Shown: positions 7,038 through 15,731 of the stretch, one piece after another
How the letters are laid out: the number at the start of each line of letters is the position of its first letter
Numbering within the stretch: the stretch's first letter is position 1
Source of the DNA: Anaerococcus sp. AGMB09787
Lineage (GTDB): Bacteria > Bacillota > Clostridia > Tissierellales > Peptoniphilaceae
Assembly (NCBI RefSeq): GCF_022808955.1
Contig: NZ_JAKZEY010000010.1
Location: 1-42,291, forward strand
Direction of reading: 5' to 3'
DNA: 42,291 nucleotides
Program-made: the position numbers and the translations under genes
The notes under the pieces: model-generated
The model's input: the letters and a program-made list of their open reading frames with translations, nothing else
Databases searched by the model: none
What the model was told of the DNA's origin: nothing

Positions 7038-8678
7038 ATGTTTGTTGATATAATAAAAGAATTTAAAAAATTTAAAAAAGAGCAAATATTATGCTTTTTG
7101 TTTTCCTTTATAAATATCGCATTAATGTTATTGCTCCCATATACTTTAAAAATGATAGTTGATAAAGGTATAGCTGCTAAAAATCAAGAAGTCTTATTAA
7201 CTTGGACTGCTTTGTATATTATTATGGTCTTTTTTCAACATATTTTTGAGTATTTAGCTAATATAAATAGGGTTAAATTAAAGAAAGAGTATTTGATAAA
7301 TAAAAGGACGCTTATACTAAACAGAATTAAGAATATTCAAGGGAACGTTCTAAAAGACTACAGCACGGGTAAGATAATTAATATCATTAGTGATGATTTA
7401 GAACAAATAGGAGCATCATTTACAACTATCTTTTTTGAACTTTTTAAAAATGTTTTAATGGGTTCTATAGCGGCTATATTTTTATTTAGAATGAACACTC
7501 TACTTTTTATGGCTGTTATACTATTACAGCTTGTGATAGTATCTATTAACAATAAGCTATCTCGTAAAGTGCAAGATAAGACAAAAGTTTTTATTAAACA
7601 AAAAGATACAAATAAACAGGTTTTATATGATTTTATTAGCGATATTGAAAATATTGTATTATCAAATGAATGTGAATATTATGCTAAGCGTTCATTGAAA
7701 GAGGAGATATGTACACAAAATAAATTTATTGATGCTATGAATTTATCATTTTTAAATGCGTTTTCTGGAAAATTTGTTAGTGCTATTTCACAGATTATTA
7801 TTTGGTTTATTGGTGGGATTCTCGTTATAAAATCACTTATGTCATTTGGAGAAATTATAGCTTTTATGTCGTATTCTTCTATGCTTTTAGGACCTATTTT
7901 AGGATTAACTAATATGAATTATGAAATTAGGTCTACTCTCATTTCTTTAGAGAGAGTAAACAATTTTGAACTTGCACTAGATAATTCCATAAATGCAAAA
8001 GAACAAATTCATACTGTTGAAACAATTGATTATAATAGTGTTAAGTTCAACTATGGTGAGTCAAAAAATATACTAAATAATATAAACTTACATTTTCAAA
8101 AAGGAAAAAAATACGGTATCATTGGGAAAAGTGGTACAGGAAAAACTACTCTATTGAAGCTTCTATTAGGGCTTTGGAATGCAGAAGATGGAGAACTTAG
8201 AGTGAATAATATAAATATAAAATATATAGATAAATTTTCGATAAGAGATAGAATTTCACTTGTCACACAAGAAATTATTATCCCTAAAGTCAGCATTAAA
8301 TCATATCTAACGCTTGATAATAATGTTGAAGAAAGAATAATCTATAAAGTTTTGGATGATGTTAATTTACTCAGTAAAATAAATCAATTAGATAACGGAA
8401 TTAATTCGGTTATAGGATCAGAGTTTTCTATGTCAGTTGGAGAAAAACAAAGATTATGTTTGGCAAAGGCATTACTTAAAGATAAGGATGTATTGATATT
8501 AGACGAGTTTACATCTAATATGGATATGGTTAATGAAGAAGAAATTATTAAGAATATTGTTACTAAATTCAATAACAAAATAATCATAGTAATTACACAT
8601 AGATTTAAAGTTTTAGAATATTGCGATATTGTTTATGAAAGTAAAGGAGATTATTTTGATATGATTTCATATAAATAA
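7038..8678 (+). CDS. One-chain ABC exporter (membrane domain plus ATPase)
   Basis: A 546-residue half-transporter. Residues 1-300 hold about six membrane helices (for example near 17-37, 54-72, 137-157 and 256-300). The ATPase domain carries Walker A GIIGKSGTGKTT (about 361-372), a variant signature MSVGEKQRLCLAKALL in place of LSGGQ, Walker B VLILDEF, D-loop SNMD and H-loop ITHR. There is no N-terminal C39 peptidase domain, so it would not cut a leader itself; the S41 protease remnant in the same locus may have done so. GTAGGGAGTAGCTA precedes the ATG, 15 bp after the permease. Probable exporter of the modified peptide, acting as a dimer. Confidence 0.85.
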   Translation: MFVDIIKEFKKFKKEQILCFLFSFINIALMLLLPYTLKMIVDKGIAAKNQEVLLTWTALYIIMVFFQHIFEYLANINRVKLKKEYLINKRTLILNRIKNIQGNVLKDYSTGKIINIISDDLEQIGASFTTIFFELFKNVLMGSIAAIFLFRMNTLLFMAVILLQLVIVSINNKLSRKVQDKTKVFIKQKDTNKQVLYDFISDIENIVLSNECEYYAKRSLKEEICTQNKFIDAMNLSFLNAFSGKFVSAISQIIIWFIGGILVIKSLMSFGEIIAFMSYSSMLLGPILGLTNMNYEIRSTLISLERVNNFELALDNSINAKEQIHTVETIDYNSVKFNYGESKNILNNINLHFQKGKKYGIIGKSGTGKTTLLKLLLGLWNAEDGELRVNNINIKYIDKFSIRDRISLVTQEIIIPKVSIKSYLTLDNNVEERIIYKVLDDVNLLSKINQLDNGINSVIGSEFSMSVGEKQRLCLAKALLKDKDVLILDEFTSNMDMVNEEEIIKNIVTKFNNKIIIVITHRFKVLEYCDIVYESKGDYFDMISYK

Positions 8679-8785
8679 TAAATTAATAGGAGATGTTCAT
8701 CCTATGTGTAAGATTATTTTAGTTAAAACTTGGATAATAAAATTAAGCTAGACATATTGAAATGATCAAAATTAAAGATTTAAGC

Positions 8786-8825
8786 AAGCATACAAGCATA
8801 TTAGAATCTTGTATGCTTATTTTTT
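8786..8825 (+). terminator. Terminator closing the peptide locus
   Basis: AAGCATACAAG (8786-8796) pairs perfectly with CTTGTATGCTT (8808-8818) and is followed by ATTTTTT. It marks the 3' end of the first peptide locus. Confidence 0.85.
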
Positions 8826-8923
8826 ACTCAAAATTACCCAACTTGTCCTAAGGAATATAGAGGAAAGAAAATTAAGGTTAAAAATAGATCTGATTTCTTT
8901 GCCTGTGATATAGGAGGTGGAAT

Positions 8924-9134
8924 ATGAAAGTAAAAAGCTTGAAAGGGAAAAGAAGTTGTAAGGACTGAATACACTGAAAGGGATTTAAAGGCAGAGCTTA
9001 ATTTCTATCTATCGGATAAATTCATCCAAGATCTATTTCTATTAAACGAAATCAGCCTTGAAGAATATAGAAAAATTAGAAGAGAAAATATTAAAAAATT
9101 AAGATCTATTCTTTCATCATTATGCTTCTTGTAG
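8924..9134 (+). pseudogene. SHOCT-like mobile-element protein remnant
   Basis: GGAGGTGG precedes an ATG at 8924 that opens MKVKSLKGK and then stops at 8966. Removing one A from the AAAA run near 8950 restores EVVRTEYTERDLKAELNFYL and, further on, FLLNEISLEEYRKIRRENIKK, ending at the TAG at 9132. A short helical domain with LxEISLEEYRKI is typical of SHOCT-type proteins encoded just before large serine recombinases in Firmicute integrative elements. No recombinase follows here. It probably marks the scar of a lost element. Upstream, 8831-8920 can be read as NYPTCPKEYRGKKIKVKNRS in another frame and may belong to the same scar. Confidence 0.5.
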
Positions 9135-9313
9135 ATAAATACATCTTGATAGATTTTATGGAACAAACTAAGCGGACTTCATATAAATTTGTAATCATGC
9201 CACTTATACTTGTAAATTTAGTAAATATAATTATTGCGATAATATCTACTGGCAAATTTTATCAAAAGCATAGCCAAAATAGTCTTGTAGATAGAATAAG
9301 AAGTTTAGAATAA
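9122..9313 (+). CDS. Possible small membrane protein, doubtful
   Basis: A 63-residue frame overlapping the tail of the SHOCT remnant. Residues 25-44 (VIMPLILVNLVNIIIAIIST) form one convincing membrane segment, followed by a basic tail ending in RIRSLE. I do not recognise it. The ATG has no ribosome binding site in front and lies inside another reading frame, so it could be a fragment or chance. Confidence 0.25.
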   Translation: MLLVDKYILIDFMEQTKRTSYKFVIMPLILVNLVNIIIAIISTGKFYQKHSQNSLVDRIRSLE

Positions 9314-9687
9314 AAATTTATAAATAATTTAAAAAAGCTATAAGGGTCTGTAAATAATTTTACTTTTCTTCTTGACTTTTGTTAGCAGGTTTTTATGGAG
9401 ATTTTTGTCAAAATATTAATTTAAAGATTCAAATTAATAAAGGAAATATACAAATTTAATCATTTATTTGTTACTAAGAAAAATGGAGTAATTTATTATT
9501 GAATTGTTATTGATTCAAAATTAGTTTAACTGTTAAATTTAATTTTATTGCTCACGGAATAAAAGGCAGTAAAATAATGATAATGTTAGTTTTTAATTAT
9601 CATGAATTTAGAAGAAGTTTAATTTATAAGAGATTATATGCATAACATATATAATATCAGACGATTAAACTAAGTTAGGTGGTTTAC
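9314..9687. other. AT-rich gap with no recognisable gene
   Basis: I see no coding frame, RNA gene or repeat in this stretch. TAGGTGG at 9676-9682 is the ribosome binding site for the broken gene that starts at 9688. Confidence 0.6.
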
Positions 9688-10605
9688 ATGGTATCAAATG
9701 AAAAAATAATCTTGAGTTTAATGATACTTTTCTTTGTCTATTCAATTTTGGGATAGATTATGGAAGTAGTTTTGAAGTTTATTAAATATGGACGATTTAT
9801 GAACAGGGGATTTTTGATAGGTCCATAGTGTCCTATTTATGGTGTAGGAGTTGTTTTGATTACAATTGTTAACTATCTTTTAGCTCCTGTAGAATCCTCC
9901 TATGGTACAACTTTCTTAATCTCCTTTATATTTTGTGGAATTTTGGAATATGTAACTTCAATATATTTTGAAAGGAAATATCATGCAAGATGGCGGGATT
10001 ATTCTAACAAACCTATGAACTTAAATGGAAGAGTTTGGATTGGAAATCTAGTAGCATTTGGTCTTGGAGGCACGATTGTGACTAGAATATTGAATCCGTT
10101 TTTCTTCAAATATATTAATAGAGTGTCTACAAATGTTTTAGTCATTATTGTTTTTATTATGTTTATAGTTTTTATTACAGATATTATTGTATCGCACTTT
10201 ATTATGAATATTCTTAAAGTTAACGTTGAACAAAGTAATTCAGATAAGAGTGAAGAGATAGCGGAGAAAGTCAGATATTTGCTGGAAAATAAATCTGTAC
10301 TACATAGAAGGTTAATAAATGCATATCCTGAGTTGATATTTAGGACTAATAAAGTAAAAGAAAGGCTTGAAAGAGTAAAGAGGGATAGTGAACAATTTAT
10401 AAAGGAAAATGAAGGAAGACTAAGCGAGCTTAATTTAAACGTCAAAGAAAAGTTTTTCCCTGAAAACCTCAAGTTATTAATTGATAGTCAAAAAGATATA
10501 ATACATATTCAAGATAGATTGATAAAGGCTCTTATAAATGATGAAATCTCTGAAAATGATATGGAAAAGTATATAAAAGAAATTGATGACAAGAAAAAAT
10601 ATTAA
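9688..10605 (+). pseudogene. PF06541-type membrane protein (putative ABC transporter permease) with two in-frame amber codons
   Basis: From the ATG at 9688 (TAGGTGG upstream) one frame runs 305 codons and is broken only by TAG at 9754 and TAG at 9826. The N-terminus reads LFFVYSILG-stop-IMEVVLKFI, where the family has Trp (LGWxxE), and FLIGP-stop-CPIYGVG, where it has Tyr or Trp. After that come four hydrophobic segments, including NYLLAPVESSYGTTFLISFI and the WRDYSNKPMNLNGR loop that marks this family. A basic, helical tail of about 130 residues rich in Lys and Glu follows, possibly coiled coil. An internal TTG at 9856 would give 249 residues lacking the first helix. Loss of function is the default reading; two substitutions to the same codon with no frameshift is notable. 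Confidence 0.65.
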
Positions 10606-10872
10606 ATAATAAATATGAATAAACTTTTAGACGTTTTATAATTAAACTAATATAATAATTTAGAATCATATAAAATATTTTATAGTTGTTTATTGAACTT
10701 GCATAAAAAGCTGCTATAGTATTATAGGCTTGAGTAACAATTTACAAATCGAGTAGGAATATCACAAGTTTTAAAAAAAGAAACTGAGATGGATTTATAC
10801 TTTTGTTGTTTTAACTATATCTCAAATCTTTTTGTGATTTTCAATAGACTTATTAATTATTAAGGATTTTAA

Positions 10873-11469
10873 ATGACAGGTAATAAAATAGTTAAGTTTT
10901 TGCCGCAAGTTATTACTGTGCTGGCAGGATCGATATCTCTAATTTTGCATACATTATTTATTAAAGTAGAATTAATTCCTTTTGTCCAAGTTATAGCCAG
11001 TGGTTGTGTAGTTATGATTTTACCTAAATTAGAATTTATGGCAGAAAAAAATTCACTTTGGTTTTTAAATTTAGTTTATGCATTTTTTATTGTTTTAGCA
11101 GTCGATTTGGGCTCCGTATTAGGTTTTTATGACTTATTTTTGTGGCGGGATACTGTGATGCACGGAGCTTTTGGTTTTATTTGTAGTGTTAGTATTTATA
11201 TATTATTTTTGAAAGATAGCTATGATTTGAAGAATCGGAGTAGATTATTGCTTATATTTCTTGCTACAATGGGTTGTGGATCCTTGTGGGAAATATTTGA
11301 ATTTTCTGTTGATAATATTTTGGGAATGGACACTCAAAGAGTGGGCGAATCGATAGCACTGGGTAAAACTCCGGTTTATGATACAATGGTAGATATAATT
11401 ATTACTATTGCTGGATTTATCGTTTTTGTGCTGATATATTCGCTTTATAAAAGAAAATTGAAAAAGTAA
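10873..11469 (+). CDS. Multi-pass membrane protein of the DUF2238/YjdF-like type
   Basis: A 198-residue protein with about six membrane helices (near 10-30, 36-52, 60-82, 95-112, 121-140 and 170-192). Conserved-looking polar motifs lie at helix ends: FLWRDTVMHGAFGF (about 90-103), GSLWEIFEFSVD (about 136-147) and VYDTMVDIII (about 168-177). The His, Glu and Asp residues in such motifs are characteristic of the DUF2238 family, whose function is not known. The ATG follows ATTAAGGATTTTAA, a weak ribosome binding site. It stands alone between the amber-interrupted gene and the aspartokinase, and may be a chromosomal gene at the island's edge. Confidence 0.6.
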   Translation: MTGNKIVKFLPQVITVLAGSISLILHTLFIKVELIPFVQVIASGCVVMILPKLEFMAEKNSLWFLNLVYAFFIVLAVDLGSVLGFYDLFLWRDTVMHGAFGFICSVSIYILFLKDSYDLKNRSRLLLIFLATMGCGSLWEIFEFSVDNILGMDTQRVGESIALGKTPVYDTMVDIIITIAGFIVFVLIYSLYKRKLKK

Positions 11470-11557
11470 AACCACATATAGTGCCTATAATGTTTTTATA
11501 ATTGTATTTTATAAATGTTGATCAGCCATATTTTTGGTAAATTTGTCAGACTAAAAT

Positions 11558-11592
11558 AGAGCCAATTATTCTAAAATAGATTTATTGGCTCT
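11558..11592. terminator. Hairpin between convergent genes, probable bidirectional terminator
   Basis: AGAGCCAAT (11558-11566) pairs perfectly with ATTGGCTCT (11584-11592). It lies between the ends of the convergent membrane-protein and aspartokinase genes. T-rich but not pure T runs follow on each strand, so termination is likely but may be partial. Confidence 0.5.
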
Positions 11593-11664
11593 AATGGTAT
11601 ATAAGTTTTTATAAGAATTAACTTACTTATTTTAAAATTATTTATTAAGATCTAAGTTAACATG

Positions 11665-13026
11665 CTATTTAAATAGCTCATTGTACAAAGCGTTTATAGC
11701 ATTTTCTTCGTATTTTTTATTTACAAAGACAAAGATTGAATTGTTGGTTGCCCCGTGGATTATTGATTCTAATTTTATTTTTTTCTCATAGAATACCTTG
11801 GATATTTTATAAAGGGTCTCGACCATAATATCTTTGAGTCCTTCTCCTACTATGGCTATGGCAGAGATATTATCCTTTACTTCAAATTCATCGAAATTAA
11901 AGTTTGACTTTATAGTGTTTATTATTGTTTGCATTTGAAATTCGCTTGTTATATATTTTTTTCTAATGATAATTGATAGGGAGTCAATTCCTGTTGGGAT
12001 ATGTTCTACAGAAATATGTTGGTGTTCAAAGATATCGAGCAATTTTTTCATATAACCTATTTCCTTATTCATCAGATACTCCGTAATGCTGAAGGATATG
12101 AAGTCGCCGACATTTGATATACCTACTATTGGATTTTGGTCTATATTATCCCTATTCCCTTCTATGATGGTGCCACCATTGTTGGGATCGTTGGTGTTTT
12201 TGATTTGTATTTTTATATCCTCTGACAAGAGGGGTGTTACTGCATCATCTTGGAAGATCTCGAATCCATTGTAGGATAGCTCTCTCATTTCTCTGTAGGT
12301 AATATTGGTGATAGGCCTAGGAGAAGCTATCAATTTAGGGTTGGCTGCGTAGATATAGTTCATGTCTGTGAAGTTTTCGTAGATATCACAGGCAAGTCCC
12401 CTAGCAAGGATAGAACCAGTTAGGTCAGACCCACCCCTCTTAAAGGTTATAATTCTTTCTTGTGGGGTATAGGCATAAAATCCTGGTACTATAAATAGGG
12501 TATCCTCATCCTTAAATTTCTTTAAATTATCATAGGTCTCATCTGAGATTATGGATTCACTAAGGGTTTGCTCGGCAATAATTCCAGCTTCCTTAGGGGA
12601 TAGGTAGCGACACTTGATGCCAAGGGATTTGATGTAGGAAGCGATAAGTCTAGCATTGAAGTCTTCCCCACAAGCCTTGATGGCATTTTCCATGTAGAAG
12701 TGATCATCAATTTCTCTAAGATTTTTTTCAAGGATTTCTCTAAAAGTGTCTAGTAGGGACTCATCTATCCCTAGATCTTTGATAATTTCTTCATACCTTG
12801 CTAAGATAGTCTTTATTGTGTCCTTGAATTTTGGGTCGGAATTTATATATTCCTGGCATAGTTCTATAAGTAAATCTGTTACTTTGATATCAGAATCAAA
12901 CCTCTTTCCTGGTGCAGATACTGCTACCGCTACTATATCTTTATCATCCAAAATAATATTGCATACTTTTTTTATTTGTGTGGCATTAGCTACAGAAGAT
13001 CCACCAAATTTTGCTATTTTTCTCAT
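11665..13026 (-). CDS. lysC: Aspartate kinase
   Basis: A 453-residue monofunctional aspartokinase, which phosphorylates aspartate to aspartyl phosphate, the entry step to lysine, threonine and methionine. The kinase domain starts RKIAKFGGSSVANATQIKKV, with the nucleotide-binding KFGGSS, and continues with EDFNARL (about 150) and FKRGGSDLTGS (about 193-203). Two ACT regulatory repeats lie in about 295-453, with VGISNVGDF and VGEGLKDI blocks. No homoserine dehydrogenase domain is fused. The start ATG follows AGAGAAAGGTTTAGA. It is divergent from the lysA operon and has no lysine riboswitch of its own, so control probably rests on allosteric feedback through the ACT domains. Confidence 0.93.
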   Translation of the reverse strand: MRKIAKFGGSSVANATQIKKVCNIILDDKDIVAVAVSAPGKRFDSDIKVTDLLIELCQEYINSDPKFKDTIKTILARYEEIIKDLGIDESLLDTFREILEKNLREIDDHFYMENAIKACGEDFNARLIASYIKSLGIKCRYLSPKEAGIIAEQTLSESIISDETYDNLKKFKDEDTLFIVPGFYAYTPQERIITFKRGGSDLTGSILARGLACDIYENFTDMNYIYAANPKLIASPRPITNITYREMRELSYNGFEIFQDDAVTPLLSEDIKIQIKNTNDPNNGGTIIEGNRDNIDQNPIVGISNVGDFISFSITEYLMNKEIGYMKKLLDIFEHQHISVEHIPTGIDSLSIIIRKKYITSEFQMQTIINTIKSNFNFDEFEVKDNISAIAIVGEGLKDIMVETLYKISKVFYEKKIKLESIIHGATNNSIFVFVNKKYEENAINALYNELFK

Positions 13027-13202
13027 TCTAAACCTTTCTCTTAATTTAATTCTAATTTTGTTTATTATTATACATTAATTCTTATAATTCAAAAGTCCAT
13101 GCAAAAATTATTTTAGAATTGTTGAAAATCAAAGGATTATTAAAGATAAAAAGCACTCTCTTTTGCGATATGAGAAAAGTTGGTTAAATATTAAAAAAAT
13201 AT

Positions 13203-13238
13203 TTGACATCTATTTACTTTAGCGTAAATTGGTATAGA
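13203..13238 (+). promoter_or_regulatory. Probable promoter of the lysine operon
   Basis: TTGACA at 13203-13208 is a perfect -35 box. The matching -10 box is less clear: TAAATT at 13225-13230 gives a 16-bp spacer, while the better hexamer TATAGA at 13233-13238 is too far away. Transcription would begin just before the riboswitch. Confidence 0.5.
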
Positions 13239-13244
13239 CAATTT

Positions 13245-13390
13245 AACAATGTAGTCAAGAGGTCGCGGTTATGATGAGTAAAGCTTGAAAGGCATAACCG
13301 CCGAAATGCCATGAGGTGTTGGTTGTATTTAGAATATGGATACAACTGTCAACAAGAGCGTGCCAATTCTTGTTGGAGGACTTACTATGT
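13245..13390 (+). promoter_or_regulatory. Lysine riboswitch (L box)
   Basis: The leader shows the conserved lysine-aptamer blocks in order: AAGAGGTCGCGG (13257-13268), GATGAGTA (13273-13280), ACCGCCGAAAT (13297-13307), GAGGTG (13313-13318), and the closing CAACAAGA / TCTTGTTGGAGGACTT arm (13350-13384). The flanks can pair as the basal stem. A terminator follows at once. It binds lysine and switches the operon off, here at the level of transcription. An ORF that could be drawn through this region from 13316 is an artefact of the RNA. Confidence 0.92.
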
Positions 13391-13403
13391 TGGGGCGAAG
13401 GGA

Positions 13404-13432
13404 ATCATGGGCCTTTTGCTCATGATTTTTTT
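13404..13432 (+). terminator. Riboswitch-controlled terminator
   Basis: ATCATGGGC (13404-13412) pairs with GCTCATGAT (13418-13426), followed by a run of T. It is the expression platform of the lysine riboswitch and lies 15 bp before the lysA start codon. Confidence 0.85.
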
Positions 13433-13447
13433 GTATTTGGAGGTCAA

Positions 13448-14752
13448 ATGTTAAAAAATAATTTTGAAAATCAAGAAGGAATTTTGTCAATTGGAGGGGT
13501 CAGCGTAGAGGATCTTGCTGATAAGTACCAAACTCCCCTTTATATATATGATCAGAAGTTGTTAAAGGAAACTATAGAAACTTTTATAGGAAATTTTAAG
13601 TCACAGGTCTTTGACACAGAAGTAGTCTATGCCACCAAGGCCTTTTCTAACCTCTATGTCCTTGGTCTTATGAAGGGCTATGACATGTACTTCGATTGTG
13701 TCTCCAAGGAAGAAATCTTTGTTGCCCTATCAGCTGGGGTAGAAGCTCAAAGGATCCACTTCCATGGCAACAACAAAACCAGAGAAGAACTATCCTATGC
13801 AGTAGATAAGGAAATAGGGCTAATAATCATAGATTCACTTGATGAGTATCATCTCTTAGATGAGCTCTTGGCAGAGAAAAATAAAAAGGTCGACGCCTTG
13901 CTTAGGATAAATCCTGATGTAAAGACTGATACCCATAAGTTTATTCAAACATCCAATGCTGATTCCAAGTTTGGTGTAAATATCAGGGATGGCGCTATGA
14001 GAGATTTGATAGGGGAGATAGTGGGAAATCCTAGGATTAACTTACTAGGCTTCCATGCCCATATAGGTAGCCAGGTAAAAAACGCAGGATTTTTTGAAGA
14101 AGAAGCTAGCATCTTACTAGACTTTACTAGGCAAATGGAAAAAGCCTTCAACTATAAATTTACCCATATCAACTTTGGTGGAGGTTTTGGTAGCAAGGAA
14201 AGTATAGAAGATGAAGACCTAGACTTGGGAGAATTTTTGAGAAATTTCGTAAAGGTTATAGAAAATCTCATAAGCAAGCACGACCTAGCTATCACAAATG
14301 TGGGAATAGAGCCAGGAAGGTCCATGATATCAAAGGCGGGATCAATTCTTTATAGGGTTGGTTCAAGAAAGAAAACCCTGGAGGGCTTGCCCCTAGTCTT
14401 TGTAGATGGAGGAATGAGTGATAATATCCGTCCTAGCCTCTATGGAGCCAAGTATTCAGCAATCATCGCCAACAAGTTAAATGAAGAAACGACCAAAGCC
14501 TATAGGGTAGGCGGTAAACTCTGTGAATCTGGAGATATTTTGGTAGAGGATGTTAAACTTCCAAGTCCAGAGAGGGATGATTTGTTGTTAATCCCTTATG
14601 CAGGGGCCTACACTTATTCAATGAGTTCAAATTATAATAAGTTGCCAAGGCCTGCTGTGGTATTTGTAGAAGATGGAAGGGATTATCTTGCAGTAAAAAG
14701 ACAATCCTTTAAAGATTTAATAATTAACGATGTAAAATTTGAGGAGAAATAA
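13448..14752 (+). CDS. lysA: Diaminopimelate decarboxylase
   Basis: This PLP enzyme of 434 residues decarboxylates meso-diaminopimelate to L-lysine, the last step of the pathway. The true start is the ATG at 13448, with GGAGG 5 nt upstream and just after the riboswitch terminator; longer versions run into the riboswitch. Alanine-racemase-like fold type III: VVYATKAFSNLYVLG carries the PLP lysine (about residue 60), FHAHIGSQ and NFGGGFGSKE bind the cofactor phosphate side, and IEPGRSMIS and GKLCESGDIL are family blocks, the latter with the catalytic Cys. It is the first gene of a five-gene lysine operon. Confidence 0.95.
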   Translation: MLKNNFENQEGILSIGGVSVEDLADKYQTPLYIYDQKLLKETIETFIGNFKSQVFDTEVVYATKAFSNLYVLGLMKGYDMYFDCVSKEEIFVALSAGVEAQRIHFHGNNKTREELSYAVDKEIGLIIIDSLDEYHLLDELLAEKNKKVDALLRINPDVKTDTHKFIQTSNADSKFGVNIRDGAMRDLIGEIVGNPRINLLGFHAHIGSQVKNAGFFEEEASILLDFTRQMEKAFNYKFTHINFGGGFGSKESIEDEDLDLGEFLRNFVKVIENLISKHDLAITNVGIEPGRSMISKAGSILYRVGSRKKTLEGLPLVFVDGGMSDNIRPSLYGAKYSAIIANKLNEETTKAYRVGGKLCESGDILVEDVKLPSPERDDLLLIPYAGAYTYSMSSNYNKLPRPAVVFVEDGRDYLAVKRQSFKDLIINDVKFEEK

Positions 14753-14753
14753 T

Positions 14754-15731
14754 ATGGAAAATGTAAATGTAGCAGTAGTAGGAGCAACGGGAGTCGTTGG
14801 TAGGAAGATAATAGAAGTTTTGGAAGAAAGAAATTTCCCAGTAAATAATTTGGTAGCTCTGGCAAGTCGAAAATCTGCAGGAACTACTATAAAATTTAGG
14901 GGAGACGATGTAGAAGTAAGGGAGCTTGATGAGAATTCCTTTGATAGTGGCATAGACATAGCCTTATTTTCTGCAGGTGGCTCAATATCAGAAAATTATA
15001 TTCCAATTGCTATTTCGAAAAATGTAAGGTGTGTCGACAACTCATCATTTTATAGGATGCACGAGGATGTTTGCTTGGTAGTACCAGAAATCAATAGCCA
15101 AGAGATTACCAAGGATACTATGCTAATAGCCAACCCTAACTGCTCAACCATCCAATCAGTCCTTGCTATAAAGCCAATCTTAGATAATTTTGAGATAAAA
15201 AGAATTGTTTATAATACCTACCAAGCTGTATCAGGTGGCGGAAAAAAGGCCCTAGATGACCTCCATAACCAAACAAATAATAAGTGGAAGTATAAGATTT
15301 TTAACAATGTCCTTCCTCAAATCGATGACTTCACAGATAATGGCTACACCAAAGAAGAGATGAAGATGATAAATGAAACTAGAAAAATCTTTGGTGATGA
15401 TAGTCTAAAAATAACAGCAACAACAGCCAGGGTTCCAGTAGAAAATTCCCATGCCGTATCAATCAACCTTGAACTAGACAGGGACTTCGACTTAGATGAA
15501 ATCAAAGCTCTCCTAGCTAAGCAAGATGGGGTAAGCCTTGTAGATGATATAGAAAATGAAGTATATCCACTTCCTACAGAAGCTACAGGTCACGATGATG
15601 TATTTGTAGGAAGGGTAAGGAGAGACTACTCAATAGAGCATGGTCTAAACCTATGGTGTGTAGCAGATAATATTAGAAAGGGAGCAGCTACCAACGCTGT
15701 CCAAAACGCAGAACTTTTATTGGAGGTATAA
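14754..15731 (+). CDS. asd: Aspartate-semialdehyde dehydrogenase
   Basis: A 325-residue NADPH enzyme that reduces aspartyl phosphate to aspartate semialdehyde. The start at 14754 follows GAGGAG and the lysA stop by one base; an upstream in-frame codon at 14739 lies inside lysA. The N-terminal Rossmann motif is VAVVGATGVVGRK, the catalytic cysteine is in IANPNCSTIQ (about residue 129), and the substrate-side blocks are YQAVSGGGKKA and TARVPVENSHAVS. It belongs to the short bacterial USG-1-like group. Its product feeds DapA, encoded immediately downstream. Confidence 0.95.
   Translation: MENVNVAVVGATGVVGRKIIEVLEERNFPVNNLVALASRKSAGTTIKFRGDDVEVRELDENSFDSGIDIALFSAGGSISENYIPIAISKNVRCVDNSSFYRMHEDVCLVVPEINSQEITKDTMLIANPNCSTIQSVLAIKPILDNFEIKRIVYNTYQAVSGGGKKALDDLHNQTNNKWKYKIFNNVLPQIDDFTDNGYTKEEMKMINETRKIFGDDSLKITATTARVPVENSHAVSINLELDRDFDLDEIKALLAKQDGVSLVDDIENEVYPLPTEATGHDDVFVGRVRRDYSIEHGLNLWCVADNIRKGAATNAVQNAELLLEV

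Noticed and set aside
8704-8751. 15-codon ORF starting MCKIILVKTW, after the exporter gene
   Set aside because: AGGAG is 11 nt away and the stretch folds on itself; without conservation data it is too short to claim as a second precursor.
9999-10472. 157-codon ORF on the minus strand
   Set aside because: It is the antisense shadow of the PF06541-type gene, with no ribosome binding site and Ser/Leu-rich low-complexity content.
12746-13078. 110-codon ORF on the plus strand
   Set aside because: Antisense to the aspartokinase N-terminus; no recognisable domain or ribosome binding site.
13316-13447. N-terminal extension of lysA by 44 residues
   Set aside because: The extension would translate the lysine riboswitch and its terminator; the ATG at 13448 has a proper ribosome binding site and gives the family's normal N-terminus.
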